Shown in pieces: positions 36,780 to 49,200 of a DNA stretch of 64,000 bases; within the stretch, counting starts at the first letter, position 1; the number at the start of each line of letters is the position of its first letter. Made by a program: the position numbers and the translations under genes. The DNA comes from Tamarix chinensis (Eukaryota; Streptophyta; Magnoliopsida; Caryophyllales; Tamaricaceae): assembly GCA_030549775.1 (NCBI GenBank), contig CM060173.1, positions 32,358,110 through 32,422,109 on the forward strand, in the 5' to 3' direction. The notes under the pieces were generated by a model. That model had not been told where the DNA came from, did no database searches, and was given only the letters and a program-made list of their open reading frames with translations.

Positions 36780-37950
36780 ATTAAATTAAGGGTGGAAAGG
36801 GAGGCTTCGGTGTTGGGTTAAGGGAAGAGTTAGGGTGGTGGCTAGGTGTAAGAAGGGTGGTAGGGTGTAGATGGCGGCTGGGGTTTGGAGAGTGGAGGCT
36901 CAGGGCAGTGGAGATGGTGGTGGAAAGGGTGGGAAAGTAGGTGCAAAGAAGGGGGAGAAGAAGGAAGGAAAGAAAAAGGAGAGGAGAAAGGAGGGGTTGT
37001 AGGGGAGATCTCAAGCATGCTGAGGTAGGGGTGGTGTTAGGTGGTTGAGGGGTGGCTTCTACGGTGACAGAAGAGGGGTGACAACAACATAAGATGGTGG
37101 TGCAGGGTGGGTGTCGAGAAGGAGAAGAAAAGGAAAGTAAGGGGACAAGTGGGGTCTAGGGGCTTGTGGTGGCTGTTGGGTGATGTAGGGAGGAAGTAGG
37201 GGAGGTAAGGGAGTTGGTGTGGTGGTTGGGGGCGGCAAATCAAAAATAAGGAAGAAGAGGAGAATAATGAAAGAAAGGAGAAGATGGCTCAGCAGGGGGG
37301 AGAAGGATAGCTTGAGGGCTAAGAAATGGGCAAAGGAGAAGAAGAAAAAAAGAGGGAGAGAAGGGCAGGTTGAGGTCATATAGGGTAAGTGGCTATAGGG
37401 GGAGGTGTTGTAGTTTGGGGAAGGGTGGTAGGGAGAAGAAAGGAAGAAAAGGGGAAAGGGAAGGCATGTGGGGAGCTGTGCAAGGGGCGTTTAGCTCAAA
37501 ATGGAATGGAAAGGGAGGGAGGGAGATGGAGAGGGAAGGGTTGCAATGGTAGGTACGGGGCAAAGAGTTGCAGGGTGAGTAGGTGTAGGCATCAGGGCTT
37601 GGCTTGATGTGAAAGGGGAGAAGAAAATAGAAGAAGAGAGGGGAGGCAGGCTAAGCGGGGGAGAAAGAAAGGAAAGTCGGTCTACATGTGAGGAAGAAGG
37701 AGAAAATAAAGAAGAAGGGTTGGTTTGGCCTAACTAGGGAAGGAAGAAAGGAAAGAAAGAAGGGACAAGAAGAGGGAAAGGAGAAAAACGTAGAAGACTA
37801 GGCCATGTGAGAAGAGGGGTAGGCCAGTGACCTAGCGGGGGAAGGAAGGGGAGAAGTAGTTTGGTCGGCCCAAGGAAGGAAGGAAAGAAGGAAAAGGAAA
37901 AAAGGATGGGAAAAGGAGAAGAAAAAGGGAGAAAGGAGAAATGGTAAAAG
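36780..37950. repeat. Purine-rich block of the solo LTR
   Basis: The plus strand is dominated by G and A with GGGGTGG, GGAAGAAGG and similar words. The opposite strand yields proline/serine/leucine-rich open frames, which reflect composition and not genes. Equivalent blocks exist in the LTRs at 1570-2760, 7520-8730 (reversed), 48600-49420 and 60350-61450. Confidence 0.75.
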
Positions 37951-38248
37951 AAAAATAAAATAATTTTTAAAATTAGGGCTAGAAATTATTTTAATAAATT
38001 AATTTATTTAAAATTTAAAGTATTAATTTAAGAGGATAATTTTAGTAAAATAGGGTTTTAGAAATTATTTAAATAAAAAGGATTATGATAAATTAATATA
38101 ATATTTATTTTAATTTATTAAATAATTATATGTATTTTATAAATCCAAAGTCCACAAAATATTTATATTATAATTTAAGATTAATTTATTCCAAATAAGG
38201 ATTAATAATTAAACTTTAGGTTTTACAATTTGGGGATATTACAATTTG

Positions 38249-40000
38249 TGGCAAGATCTTGCGCGTGTAGTTATCCATATTTGAATGTGAAATAGGATAG
38301 GTAGTTAGGTGTTATGATCTTGAGATCATTATTGAATTTTAGTATGACAAGAACAAATAATGATAGATGGATGCATGCTAGGTTTTCGAATGATCTAGGG
38401 AGGTAAACCATGTGTATTGTTCAATTATGTTTTATTTATCTTGATAAGACTTGTTCTGCATGATCTTCCACGTGAATAAGTATAAATCCTAAATTGTTAT
38501 TACTTACCGTTTGTAAGAAAATTAGGATGGTGAAATAGTTTATTCATTACCTAATAATCATGAGATAATAATTCTTGAAGCATGAAAGATTTGTGTTGAT
38601 TGTGTGCCTTCTACTTATTGAACCTTAAACCATATGTACTCCATAATTTGGATAGGTTATTTTGAGATTTTCCTATGTATAGTGCATGTAGGTTAATGTT
38701 TCAATATTTCTTTAATAATACTACACAATATGACATTAAAAACATGCATGAATGTTTGAAATACATCAAGTAACTAAGATTTGTTTTTGTTGAAGTATAT
38801 ATCAAGAACTTAACAAGAAACTTATTTGGTGTGAAAATCAATGTGTGTTTGTGATATATTTGAATTTTAGAATTGTGGTTAATCCATTCAAGTCAAAATA
38901 TCCAATAAGAACCAACCAAAGGTAGAGAGGTAGCCATCTTTGACTTGGGTTTCCTAACCAAAACTCTAAAAGTACTAACCATTTGTTGAAGTGTGTTTTT
39001 AATTCGACACTACTGGAGGAGGAGAAGAATTTTAAAGCTATTTTTGAAGTAATCCAAAAGCTTTCAACCAATATAGATGCAACCAATGCTCAAATAAGAC
39101 AACTTCCTACTATGTAATCTCAATTTCAAATGATTGAGTCACAATTTGCTAAGCAAGATCTGGTCTACAATGTGCAAGAGCAAAAAGAGTTCCGGATATA
39201 TAGACTACAATTTTATGCAGTAATGCAATCTAATCCAGCAAGAGGAATTTATCTAAATTCATGTGTAGACGATAAAGAAGAGTCATAAGGAAGCGGGAGC
39301 AATCGACCATTCTATGACCATCAACCGAGACATCATCATAGAGAAGATAAATTTATAAAACTTGATCTTCCTAATTTTGATAGTAAACTTGATTATTTCT
39401 TGAGTGGTTACATGAATTAGATGCTATATTTGAATTCAAAGATTACCATGATGAGAAAAAGTGTAAGCAAGCTCCTCTTAAGTTTAAGAAGTTTGCTAGG
39501 ATATGATATGATAACTTGAAAAGGACTAGATAAAGAGAAGAAAAATCTAAAATCAAATTTTAGAAAAAGCTTAAAAAATATTTGAGAAAGAAATTTGTAC
39601 CTAAGGATTATGAGCAAGATAATTATATTAAATTGACAACTCTTAGCCAAGGACTTCTAACTATTGAAGAATATTTTAGGGATTTTGAGAGATTGTCACA
39701 TATATGTGATATTCATGAGAAAAAATAACCAACATGTACTAGATTTCTAGGTGTCATTAATATGATTCTAGATAAAGTTGAAACTTATTTATATGACTCT
39801 ATTGATGAGATGATTAAGCAATCTTTGAGATTTGAAAAGCAAATCAAGTCCACTAAGCCTCATACCAAGAAAATTGCTTCTTCTAAAAAGTACTACTTGA
39901 ATACATATGATACCAAGTATGGGTTGGGTGCCTCAAGTACTACATATGTTTATAAAAAGCAAGGACAAATTCAATGAAGCAATGCTTTAATTTTTGAGGA
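38249..40000 (+). pseudogene. Leader and gag remnant of the old CRM-like gypsy element
   Basis: After a leader of about 0.8 kb, a decayed gag starts near 39000. It has a possible coiled-coil stretch (39010-39180) and the phrase LDLPNFDSKLDYFL (39360-39400). A later stretch, MILDKVETYLYDSIDEMIKQSLRFEKQI (39762-39845), matches the C-terminal Gag core of CRM-like elements. A damaged zinc knuckle follows (39980-40030). Multiple stops and frameshifts are present. Confidence 0.65.
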
Positions 40001-40159
40001 TATAGACACTTTTATAGAGAATTTTCCAACCAAAGAATGTTGTCCATTCAAGAGATTGAAGCTACGAAGACTTGTGATGAAGAGAAGTAATTTCAAGTGA
40101 ATTTGAGGATGAGGGAATTGCTTGTTATGTTTTTCAAAGATTTATTCAAAATCAAGTTG

Positions 40160-41330
40160 ATAAGAAACCTAATTGATGAGAGAATATATTTAAGACCAAA
40201 GGAAGAGTAGGGGACACGGTTTATCAACTTATCATTGATAGTGGATCGTATGCAAATGTGGCTAATGAGAGGATGGTGAAGGAGTTGGTATTAGGTACAA
40301 TGCCACATCTAAAGCCCTATTCTCTTTAATAGCTCAACAAAGAAAGAAAATTCAAGATAACCAAGAAAACCCTAATCTTATTTTGAATTGGTAATGTTTT
40401 TTTTTTATAAAATAGAAATATTATGTCATTAAGAAAAGGTACATCCGAGTCTATAGAATTGATCTATGTGACCTAAGAAACTACTAAATTTAGCACTCTT
40501 TGTAGAGTTATTATAAATTGATGACATAACAATGGAAATTTGATTAGCTATCCTTTTCAAATTCCATCTAATCTTTTAGAAAATACATGCATTTCTAGCT
40601 TTCCAAATGTCATAAATGCTAATAGCATAGAAAACACACCTGAATTGTGCCTTAGCTACACCTCTATTTTGAGAACAGGATATGGTTCTCAACATTGCCT
40701 ACCATGAATGGTGCTATCTTCTTTCTCTGAAAGTATTTCTGATGGCTTCCCATAGCTGTTTCAAGCCATGACATTGAAATAAAATATAATTGATGCTTTC
40801 CTCTTGAAGACATAAACAACATTGTATGTTAATGGAAGGAAGAAATTTAACCAAATAGTCCTTTGTAGGTAGCCTAGAATAAGCAACAAGCCAGCAGAAA
40901 AATTTATGTTTTGGAGCAGCAGGGTTGGACCAAACAGCCTTCCACCATCACACTTTGGGAGCATTAATTCATGTGGTATCATAAAAATCTGAGATTTTAT
41001 AGATTCCACCTACCTGCAACAGCTAGAATACTGGAAGCAACCAGGGCCTTAAAGTAAAAATGTTATGCGGGATCCAAGAGGTTGTACTAGGAAGATTACA
41101 CAACACCATAATTTTCTATTTTATGAAATAAGTATGGATCCATTTAATCCATAAGGAGTCCTTTTCCTGAAAAATATTCCATAGATGTTTCCCCATAGCA
41201 GCTATATTCCAAGAACACAAGTGATGTGTTATGTGATTTCTTGCTTATAGATGCATGTGGAATCTTATTAGGCAGACCATGACAATATGATAGATGTGTT
41301 ATTTGCAATGGTATTACTAATGGTATATCA
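40160..41330 (+). pseudogene. Protease remnant of the old element, interrupted by a LINE fragment
   Basis: The active-site word IIDSGS is near 40230, followed by KFKITKKTLILF-stop-IGN up to 40396. The frame resumes in phase at 41227 with LCDFLLIDACGILLGRP and QYDR. Between these, 40397-41220 is foreign. This is the aspartic protease of the gypsy pol. Confidence 0.7.
40397..41220 (-). mobile_element. 5'-truncated LINE fragment (ORF2 C-terminal zinc-binding domain)
   Basis: On the minus strand the translation gives WWKAVWSNPAAPKHKFFCWL, then RLPTKDYL and CCLCLQEESINYILFQC. This is the pattern of the RT-associated zinc-binding (zf-RVT) domain at the C-terminus of plant L1 ORF2. A T10 run at the left edge (40397-40406) is the poly(A) tail seen from the plus strand. 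Short flanks GTAATG (40391-40396) and GTGATG (41221-41226) fit a decayed target duplication. At least one stop interrupts the frame. Confidence 0.8.
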
Positions 41331-41519
41331 TTGATAAATATAAGAAAAAATACAAACTTAAAACCTGTAAGTGTGATAATGATAGCATAGTTAAGAATAA
41401 AAACCTTTTATTTTCACATGAAAAGGTTGTATAGAAGGTATAAAGGAAAAGGTAGTTGTTATGTTTTGATTTTCAAAAATCCCTATAAGGTGGTAAAAAT
41501 AATAGTAATGCGCGATTAA

Positions 41520-42410
41520 ATGAGATTATTGATGATTATCATAATGTATTTTCTAATGACTTACCAACCAAAAGAGAAATATAACATTATATAAACTTAA
41601 TGCCCGATGTGTTTTTACCTAATCGACCTGCATATAGATGTAATTCGAAAGAAGCCAAGGAATTACAAAAACAAATACAAGAGCTCATAAGAAAATGGTA
41701 TGTGGGAGAGAGTGTGAGCCCATGTTGTGTACCTAAATTACTTATTTTGAAAAAAGATGGCACATGGCCCATGTGTATTAACTCTAGAGTTATGAATAAT
41801 AAAACTATCAAATATTAATTTCCTATGCCAAGAATAGATAGCATGTTAGATGAATTATGTGGGGGCATAAGTATTCTAAAAAATTAATCTAAGGAGTGGA
41901 TATCATTAAATGATGACAAAGGAAGGTAATGAATGAAACAAAAAACCCATTAAAATGAAACATGATCTTTAATGAATGAACTATGATGCCTTTTGATTCG
42001 TGTAATGCATCTAGTTCATTTATGAGACTAATAAATGCAATTTTTGTATTTTTTTTTTTGAAAATTCATTGTGATGTACTTAGACGATATACTTGTTTAT
42101 AGTGAAATTAAGTGTGATCATCTTCATTTGAGGAGATTATTTGATAAATTTAAGGGAATCTAAACTCTATGAAAAAATGTGACTTTATGCTTTTGAGTGT
42201 TGGTTTTCATGGTTATATTGTAAGTAGCAAAGGTATAAAAGTGAATCCAAAAAAGATTCAAGCTATTCAAGATTTTCCTATTCCCAAAGATATTCATCAT
42301 TCTTGGAGTTTCCACAGGCTATAAAATTTTTAGATAAGACTCATCAAGGACTTTTCAATTACTACCATGTCAATTACTAATGTATAATGCCAAAAATATT
42401 GGATTAAGCA
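41520..42410 (+). pseudogene. Reverse transcriptase remnant of the old element
   Basis: Recognisable RT words in order: PNRPAYRCNSKEAKELQKQI, SPCCVPKLLILKKDGTWPMC, LDDILVYSE (about 42075-42105), KGIKVNPKKIQAIQDFPIPK and a decayed KYWIKQ at about 42390-42407. Several frameshifts and stops are present. The catalytic box reads LDD. Confidence 0.75.
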
Positions 42411-43438
42411 AAGCATTAATGATGGAATTGGGTGATATTCCAACAAAATAGAAAATTTAGAAGGGATTAAGATGAGGAAGAGAAAACATAATATTGAAAT
42501 ACCTAAAATATTAAGCACTTGCACTAAACAAATAAGGTATCAACTCTTGGCATAAATGATGTAAGATTTTAGAGGAATAAACAAGACTAACTCTAAGTCT
42601 TGTGGAGGTTTTGTTGTTTAAACAACTAATAATTTTTTGGTTGAAAGAACTACCAATTTATTTATCTATTTACCTCTATATATAGTGTATTATGCTTTTG
42701 CAAATTATAATTATACATCTAACTGATAGTGAAAAGATTTAGTTGCACCCCAACCATAGGTTATACTAGTACACACACACTAAGGTTGATAAGCTACTAA
42801 CTGAATGTCAAAATGGTTTATCCCCCATCACATGATGGCTGATACTTAAAACCTATGATAAGTAATTAGAAAACACAAATTACACTTTAGTAAAGTTTAA
42901 AAATACTCTTTAACCATGCTTAACTAATAAAGGTAAAAACCAAGTTGAGTGAAAGTTGATGGATGAATGGATGGCCCCTCAGCAGGTTGGATTTGAGGGC
43001 CAAAATGAGGGTTTATTCTTCCATAATTCAATATTGATTTGATTCCTTGATCTTCCCATAATTATCTTTCTAATGCTCCTTAAAACCTTCCCACAAAATG
43101 GTTGCTTCAAAGGCACATAATTGGTTGAAATGTGTAGTGTGTGGTCGAGAGTAGTCCTGGTTTCATGGAGCCATATTCTAGCCATAAAAATGTGCCTTTG
43201 TGGATCCATAATGAAGCCATAATGGAGCCAATGGAACGTGGAGTTGATGGTTGTATTTTGGTCTTACGTGGCTTTGCATGGCTTCCAATAATCTTGCTTA
43301 CTCATTAACCCACGTAAGAAGAGTTTTGAATTCTTCTATCTTGGGAAAATTAGTAAGTATATTATCCTTATTGTTTACTTATAAGGGAGATTCTCCTACT
43401 TCAATTACACATTCATGAATAAAGGCAAATTCTAATGG
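42410..43438. other. Unidentified insertion of about 1 kb between RT and RNase H
   Basis: The gypsy reading stops after KYWIKQ and resumes at EDATTNFESLEVKL (43439). The intervening DNA has no similarity I can name. It contains a perfect 8-bp inverted repeat ACAAGACT...AGTCTTGT (42581-42603) and a CA run at 42773. A 76-residue minus-strand frame (42979-43209) is not recognised and may be chance. Edges and target duplication are not resolved. Confidence 0.5.
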
Positions 43439-44870
43439 GAAGAGGATGCAACTACAAACTTTGAGAGTTTAGAGGTAAAGCTATGTTATGTACCTGTATT
43501 ATCCTTTCCTAACTTTGATAAGTCTTTTGAAGTTACATTTGAAAAATTAAATGGAGCCAAATTGAATTGCTCCGTGTATGATAAATAAGTCTATGACATC
43601 ATAAGAAGCTTATAAATATGGAGCCATTATTTGAAACCTAAACCATTTGTTTTTGTTTGTACCATGAAAGTTTGAAATATTTGCAGAAATAAAAGAAAAT
43701 TAGTCCTAAGCATGAAAAATGGGTTAGTTTCTTACAATCCTTCATGTTTTGTGTCAAACATCTCAATGGTAAAGAAAATGTGGTGGCAAATGCATTATTG
43801 AGAAGATATTTGATACTTGTTATGTTGGATGCTAAGCTAATAGGTTTTGAAATGTCCAAATAATTATATGCAAAATATGAAGATTTCTTTGAGATTTATG
43901 ATGCATGAAAACATAATCACATTTATGGTAATTATTTGCTTCAAGATGATTTTATTTTCAAGCTTAAAAAGTTGTATATACCTAAGTCCAGTGTTCTTAA
44001 TTTACTTGTTAAATATGTGCATGAGGGGGTATAGCTACTTGTTTTGGTGTGCATAAAACTATGGAAACATTACAAGACCATTTCCATTGGCCATGAGTGA
44101 TAAAATTAGTACAAGCTATTATTGGGAGATGTGTGACTCATTAAAAGAGTAAGAGAGGATTTGTATACTCCTTTACTAATTCTTAGTCAACCATGGGAGG
44201 GGGTTGGTATGGAATTTATCCTAGGGTTACCAAGGACGAAAGAGGGAAATAATTATATTATGGTAGTGGTTGATACGTTTTTTAAATGACACAATTTATT
44301 CCTTGTGATAGACTTATATTTCAAAGAAGTAGTAAGGTTTTATGGTATTCCCAAAAGTATAGTGTTGGATAGAGATGTAAAATTTTTGATCTACTTTTAG
44401 ATAACACTTTGGTATATGTTAAGTACTAAGTTATTGTTTAGTACATCCCATCATCCCTATATGGATGGTTAAATCAAAGTGACTACTAGAATCTTGGGAA
44501 CTTTACTACGAGGATTATTTAACAAGAGTACAAAATATTGATATATAAAACTTACACATGCTGAATTTGCATATAATAGGAGTCCTTCTAGTTCAACTCA
44601 ATTGAGTCATTTTGAATTTTTCTATGGAATTAATTATTATTTGCTTATTGATATATTTTCATTAGAGAAATATGATATTAAGAACTATTATACTAAAGAA
44701 AGATTTAAATTATTTAAGAAACTTCATGAGCAAGTTAAGAACAACATTGAGAAATATAATGCCAAATACCAAACTCAAGTTAATAAAAAATCAAATTCAA
44801 CATGTTTTCTTGAGGAAAATTTGTTTGGTTACACTTTAGAAAAGAAATATTTTAAAAATTAAGAAAAAAA
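43439..44870 (+). pseudogene. RNase H and integrase remnant of the old element
   Basis: RNase H begins with VPVLSFPNFDKSFEV and continues with LNGAKLNCSVYDK. The connection region NGKENVVANALLRRY (near 43765) follows. Integrase shows [12 protein letters not shown] and SHHPYMDG, then the C-terminal frame 44602-44862 starting FEFFYGINYYLL, which corresponds to the VYGFNPLTPL region of the intact element. Stops and frameshifts are frequent. Confidence 0.7.
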
Positions 44871-45053
44871 AAGCTAATGCCTAAGGCTGACAAACCATTT
44901 AAAATATTAAGAAAATTTAGGTATAATGCTTATGAATTTGAATTACCTTAATCATACGGTGGGTGTTTCAAGAAATTTTAATATTGACAGTTCATCTCCT
45001 TATTATAATGATGCTAATTTGAGGGAAAATTCTCTTTTACAAAGGAAGAACGA

Positions 45054-45510
45054 TGCAAGAACATCTCAATCCCACTCTTCTTCTATAGAAGGTCAAGAGT
45101 TAGTATGCTTGGAGATGGTACCAATTATTCTTAAAAGCTCTAATACTCCTAATGCTTTATTATGTGATTATTGCAGATATTATATATGTTTACAAGAAGA
45201 ATAATTCACCAAATATATTTAGTGTACAGGATAAGGATAAGACAAGGGTTACAAAGTTTCATTGAAGATAAAGCTACAAGACACAAAGCTTGGTTACATG
45301 ATTATTGCGTGTATTGCATAGTTATGGTTTTGTTTATCTTTGAGATTTTATATATACTTTGTAATGTCTTTTATCTTGTAATTGTAGAAGATTATATGTA
45401 TGATATAGGTGTTTAGTGTATTAGTTTAACTATTTTACTTACTAAGCTAATATAGCTAGTTTTATGACCGATTGGCTAGGGCTTGGTTAATGAAAGGTAA
45501 ACTAAGGCCA

Positions 45511-45543
<33 letters not shown>

Positions 45544-45843
45544 TATGATGGTCAATTTATACATGATAAGAATTGAAGATTGAATAAGAATTAGAACTTT
45601 CAAAATTCTCTTTCTTACTCCCAAGTGAGTTAGGGCTCTCTTTGTGAGTTAGAGTTGTTCTATGAAGAAAAATTGTGTGCCTTCTTCTTATAATCATTGG
45701 TGGAGAATTTGGTGAGAATCTCTTCCAAATGGTCGAACAATTTTGAGCATACCAACCACATTCAACCACCATTTCCATCCTCAAAGTAAGAAGAAAATAT
45801 CCTACATTATGAAAGAATAATTTCTCTATTATCATTCACATTA
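45054..45843 (+). mobile_element. 3' LTR of the old CRM-like gypsy element
   Basis: It starts TGCAAGAACATCTCAATCCC after a purine-rich AAAGGAAGAACGA and ends near CACATTA. It is collinear with 26339-27144. Open frames inside it are LTR sequence. Clear 5-bp target duplication could not be matched with the left flank ATTGA, as expected for an old copy. Confidence 0.75.
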
Positions 45844-46245
45844 TTTATTCTGATGATTTTTTCTTATTTACCCTCACTTTAAAAATATGTAAAATTAGTT
45901 TTAAACATTCTCACAAATCATCTACCTGAAAGATGGTGAACACTTGTAGCATGTAGTACATTGATTAAAATAGTGGACCAAAACTACTCGTTCAACCAAA
46001 TATTGAATGGGGCCTTGATATGATAACATTAAAATTTTAGATTTTAAATCAACTAGATAAAATGTGTTGAAATAGTTTGATCAAGCTAATTGCTCCGATT
46101 GGACCACTTGACACATCTAAAATGGCCTTCGCTTCAAATAGTTTTGACCCAAATTTTCTAGCCTGTTAAATTACTAGTATTTTTAGGAATATCTTTTAAT
46201 GAGCATTAAACTAAAGCTTTTCAGTTATACTACTAACTTTCTATT
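45844..46245. other. No gene seen
   Basis: AT-rich flank between the old gypsy element and the next solo LTR. No domain, repeat or clear ORF. Confidence 0.5.
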
Positions 46246-49200
46246 TGTAATACCCCCAAAATCATTACTTGAAAATTTCATTTTGTGGAAGTGATAATTA
46301 CAAAATAGTGGGTGTTACTGCTGCACTCAAGATAAGTCTGGTCTCCTCACCTTCCTTATGTCAAGTGCTAAGGCTCAAAACAAGTCAGATCAAATAAAAG
46401 TGAGAGAAAGACGATAAATATACAAAGTTTTTGCAAATAAGAGATTATCCGTACAATAAGATCATCTAATAAATAAGTGACATAGGAGCTCGAGAAAAAC
46501 ACTAAAAAAGGGCACACAAAGGTGAGCAGTGGTTTACCCTTACACTCATCCGGTCCACCACAATACTATAAGAAAAGGGGGAATAGGGATAGGCTCCACT
46601 CACTCCCTTAGTCAACTAGCCATCTGGATGATGCTTCTCAAAATTTTTTAGCCACTGCATGCCACAAATGTACTCTTCTGAAAAGTGATAGTATCAGTAC
46701 AACTTCCTTGTACTGAGTAAATCACAATGCCTTCGTAGAGGTAGCATACCCACATTGCATGTAGTATGCAAATAAGGAATTATAACCTAACGTATACCAC
46801 CACATGTGAAACAACAATTTCATAGTATGACCCCACATTATAGTTGAGAACGTTAGTTAGATCAAAAATTCCTAGCAACGGTATAGAAAAACATGCTTAG
46901 AATTTCATAACCATTTTAAGGTATTAACAATCATACTTTAAACATATTAGGGAAAGTTGTTGATATTCCAAGCAATCCTACCATGTTCAAGCCACACCTA
47001 ATCTAATTATTACATATGTATTATGGTGGGTGTCTAATCCAGTTACATCAATTGAATATCAATTCTCGAGTGGAATACAATCCCATATCCAAGACAATGA
47101 TAATCAAGGAGATAGTATCAAATTAATTCACTCAATTCCAAGGCAAAGCTCGCCAAGGAAGCCACATGACATATTAGTCGTCCATACTAAACCTCAACAC
47201 CTAAGTCCTTAAGTACGCTTACCCTCTATAGGGTGTATGGAATACCTATGAGAAAAAGTGGGCCCCTTGACCCGAAGGCCAAACTATGCACTTGGGGCCC
47301 AAATCCGAGGCACAAGATTTCTTTCCAAACTCAAGTCTTCCTCTTTAAGTGGTTAGTGTCTTATGAAATTCTAGGTTATTTATTCAAGAATACCAAGGTC
47401 CATAACAGTACAATTTAGCCATCAATCAATCAACCAAGATACCACGAAAGTCTCCACAATAATCAATCATCTAATGTCAAATCCAAAGGACCATGAGGGT
47501 CGCAACAATTCCAATCCAACATGACCTAGGGTTAGGCATTATGCCATAGCCCAAATAATTATCCAATTCCAACTATTCAACCCATCCATCTAATTATTTC
47601 TAAAATTATTCTGCGGCCAACATTTAAGTCAACTAGTCCAATTATTCACTTTGAGTCACATTTTTTCCCTAATGACCAAAATGCCCTTCAACCTATAACT
47701 ACCACATTTTCCTTCACTTTATTACTAGGTTTACCTCTATAGCATATTTATCATGAAAATGCTAAAATAGAATCACTAACAATAATTTATCGTACAATAA
47801 ATTTCTTCGGTATGACAAATGACCATATTACCCCTAAGCATGGACATAACATAGTACACATATACAATCCTAGCATGCAATTCTAGCATATCATAATACT
47901 CATGCAAATTCCACAAATAAATTTCAAATACAAATCATGGTATACAAAATTTACGTTTCTACCCCTAGAACATGCGACATGTAATAATCACCATTGAAAC
48001 ATATTTATACTCTAAAGCTAATATGCTATAAGTCCACATTTATCTGAAATAATCCTAGGAACACATTTAACTCATTAGTAGGTCTAGCATAAAACACGAC
48101 AAATTTTTTATTAAACCTTAACCCTAGACATATACATTTTTCTCTAGCAAAGATCCGTATATATTGTCATAGGCATATACTCTAAATTTCATAATACTGC
48201 CGAGGCATGTATAAGTTATTAGATATTAACATGGCAACATATATAATTCTATATATCATATTATTTACATAGAGATTAACTACAACATGTTTTTATTTTC
48301 CAGCAAAAATACAAATTATTTGATAACCTCAACCTAGCATATTTTTTATCCTAGACAATTAACCTATCATTTTCACACAAAATTCTACTGTCTATGGATT
48401 ACTGGGATTTACCTCCAAGCTATGAAAATAATACCACAGAAAGCTTCTTCCAATGACACCTTACGCAAGGTCGGGATTACCTAAAAATTAATAACACCAT
48501 CCACACAATTATGTATGCATTAGTATCTATACTAGATAAAATAATTAGATAACAACCTATGGGAACTAATGCCAAAATAAGCTTAGGATATTTTATTCAA
48601 GGCTGCGGGTACATGGCACTACCATATACCACACACGCCGGAGGGGAGGATACTTACACTGGAGGGAGCTGCTACTCAGGTAAGGTAATGCATGAAGTGA
48701 AAAAGGAGGCTTGGTAGGGTTGAAGATGGGGGGTTCTTGGCGGTTGGCTTGGTGGTGTAAAGGAGCAAGGTGGAGGCTGTAGGCGAGGGGTTTGCTCGGT
48801 GGCTGGAAGTAGGAGAAGAAGGAAGGGGATTGCATGGGGGAAAGGAAGAGAATCGAAAAGGAGAGGGGGAGGAGGAAAGGCTGCAGGTCGAAGTTGAAGA
48901 AGGGAATGAGGATAGCAGGAAGAATGCGGGGGCGTGCATGGGGAAGAGGGGAGGCTGCATGGTTTGGCTAGGGCTGGACGATTCTGGTTGGTTGTTGCTG
49001 CGGGGGGTTGCGTGTATAGGGAGAAGGAGAGCTCCATGCCGAGGCTGGAGTGCAGGCTGTTGCGTGGAGGAAAAGGAGTGGCAGCTGGACGGTTGGGCTA
49101 GGTAAGTCGTGCATGTGTGCAGGCGTAGGGAAGAGGAAGGCTACCCGATTTGGATGGGGGGGCTAGACGATTAGTGTGGCTGGTGTTGTAGGTGTGGTTC

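Larger units (their letters stand above)
27303..38243 (-). mobile_element. Solo LTR, Del/Tekay-like, target duplication ATTTG, carrying a nested gypsy element
   Basis: The left edge is TGTGACGCCCCCAAAATTC and the right edge GGGGATATTACA. ATTTG lies directly outside both (27298-27302 and 38244-38248). Subtracting the nested element and its duplicated target (28315-35201) leaves about 4.05 kb. Family hallmarks are the CCACTATT...GGTGGATCGGTCT repeats (27480-27830), the ATACTAGTGCAT block (27910-28010) and a purine-rich block (36780-37950). The family promoter strand is minus. The flank after 38248 could also be read as a very poor primer-binding site, so a 5'-LTR interpretation is not fully excluded. 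Confidence 0.75.

Noticed and set aside
38244..38265. Primer-binding site after the LTR ending at 38243, making it a 5' LTR
   Set aside because: ATTTGTGGCAAGATC fits the tRNA-iMet type poorly, whereas ATTTG is an exact repeat of the left flank, and the following gag-pol ends at an LTR of a different family (45054). Kept as a solo LTR, with some doubt.
42979..43209. Minus-strand frame of 76 residues in the unexplained insert
   Set aside because: No similarity I can name and no start or splice context; length is within chance for this composition.
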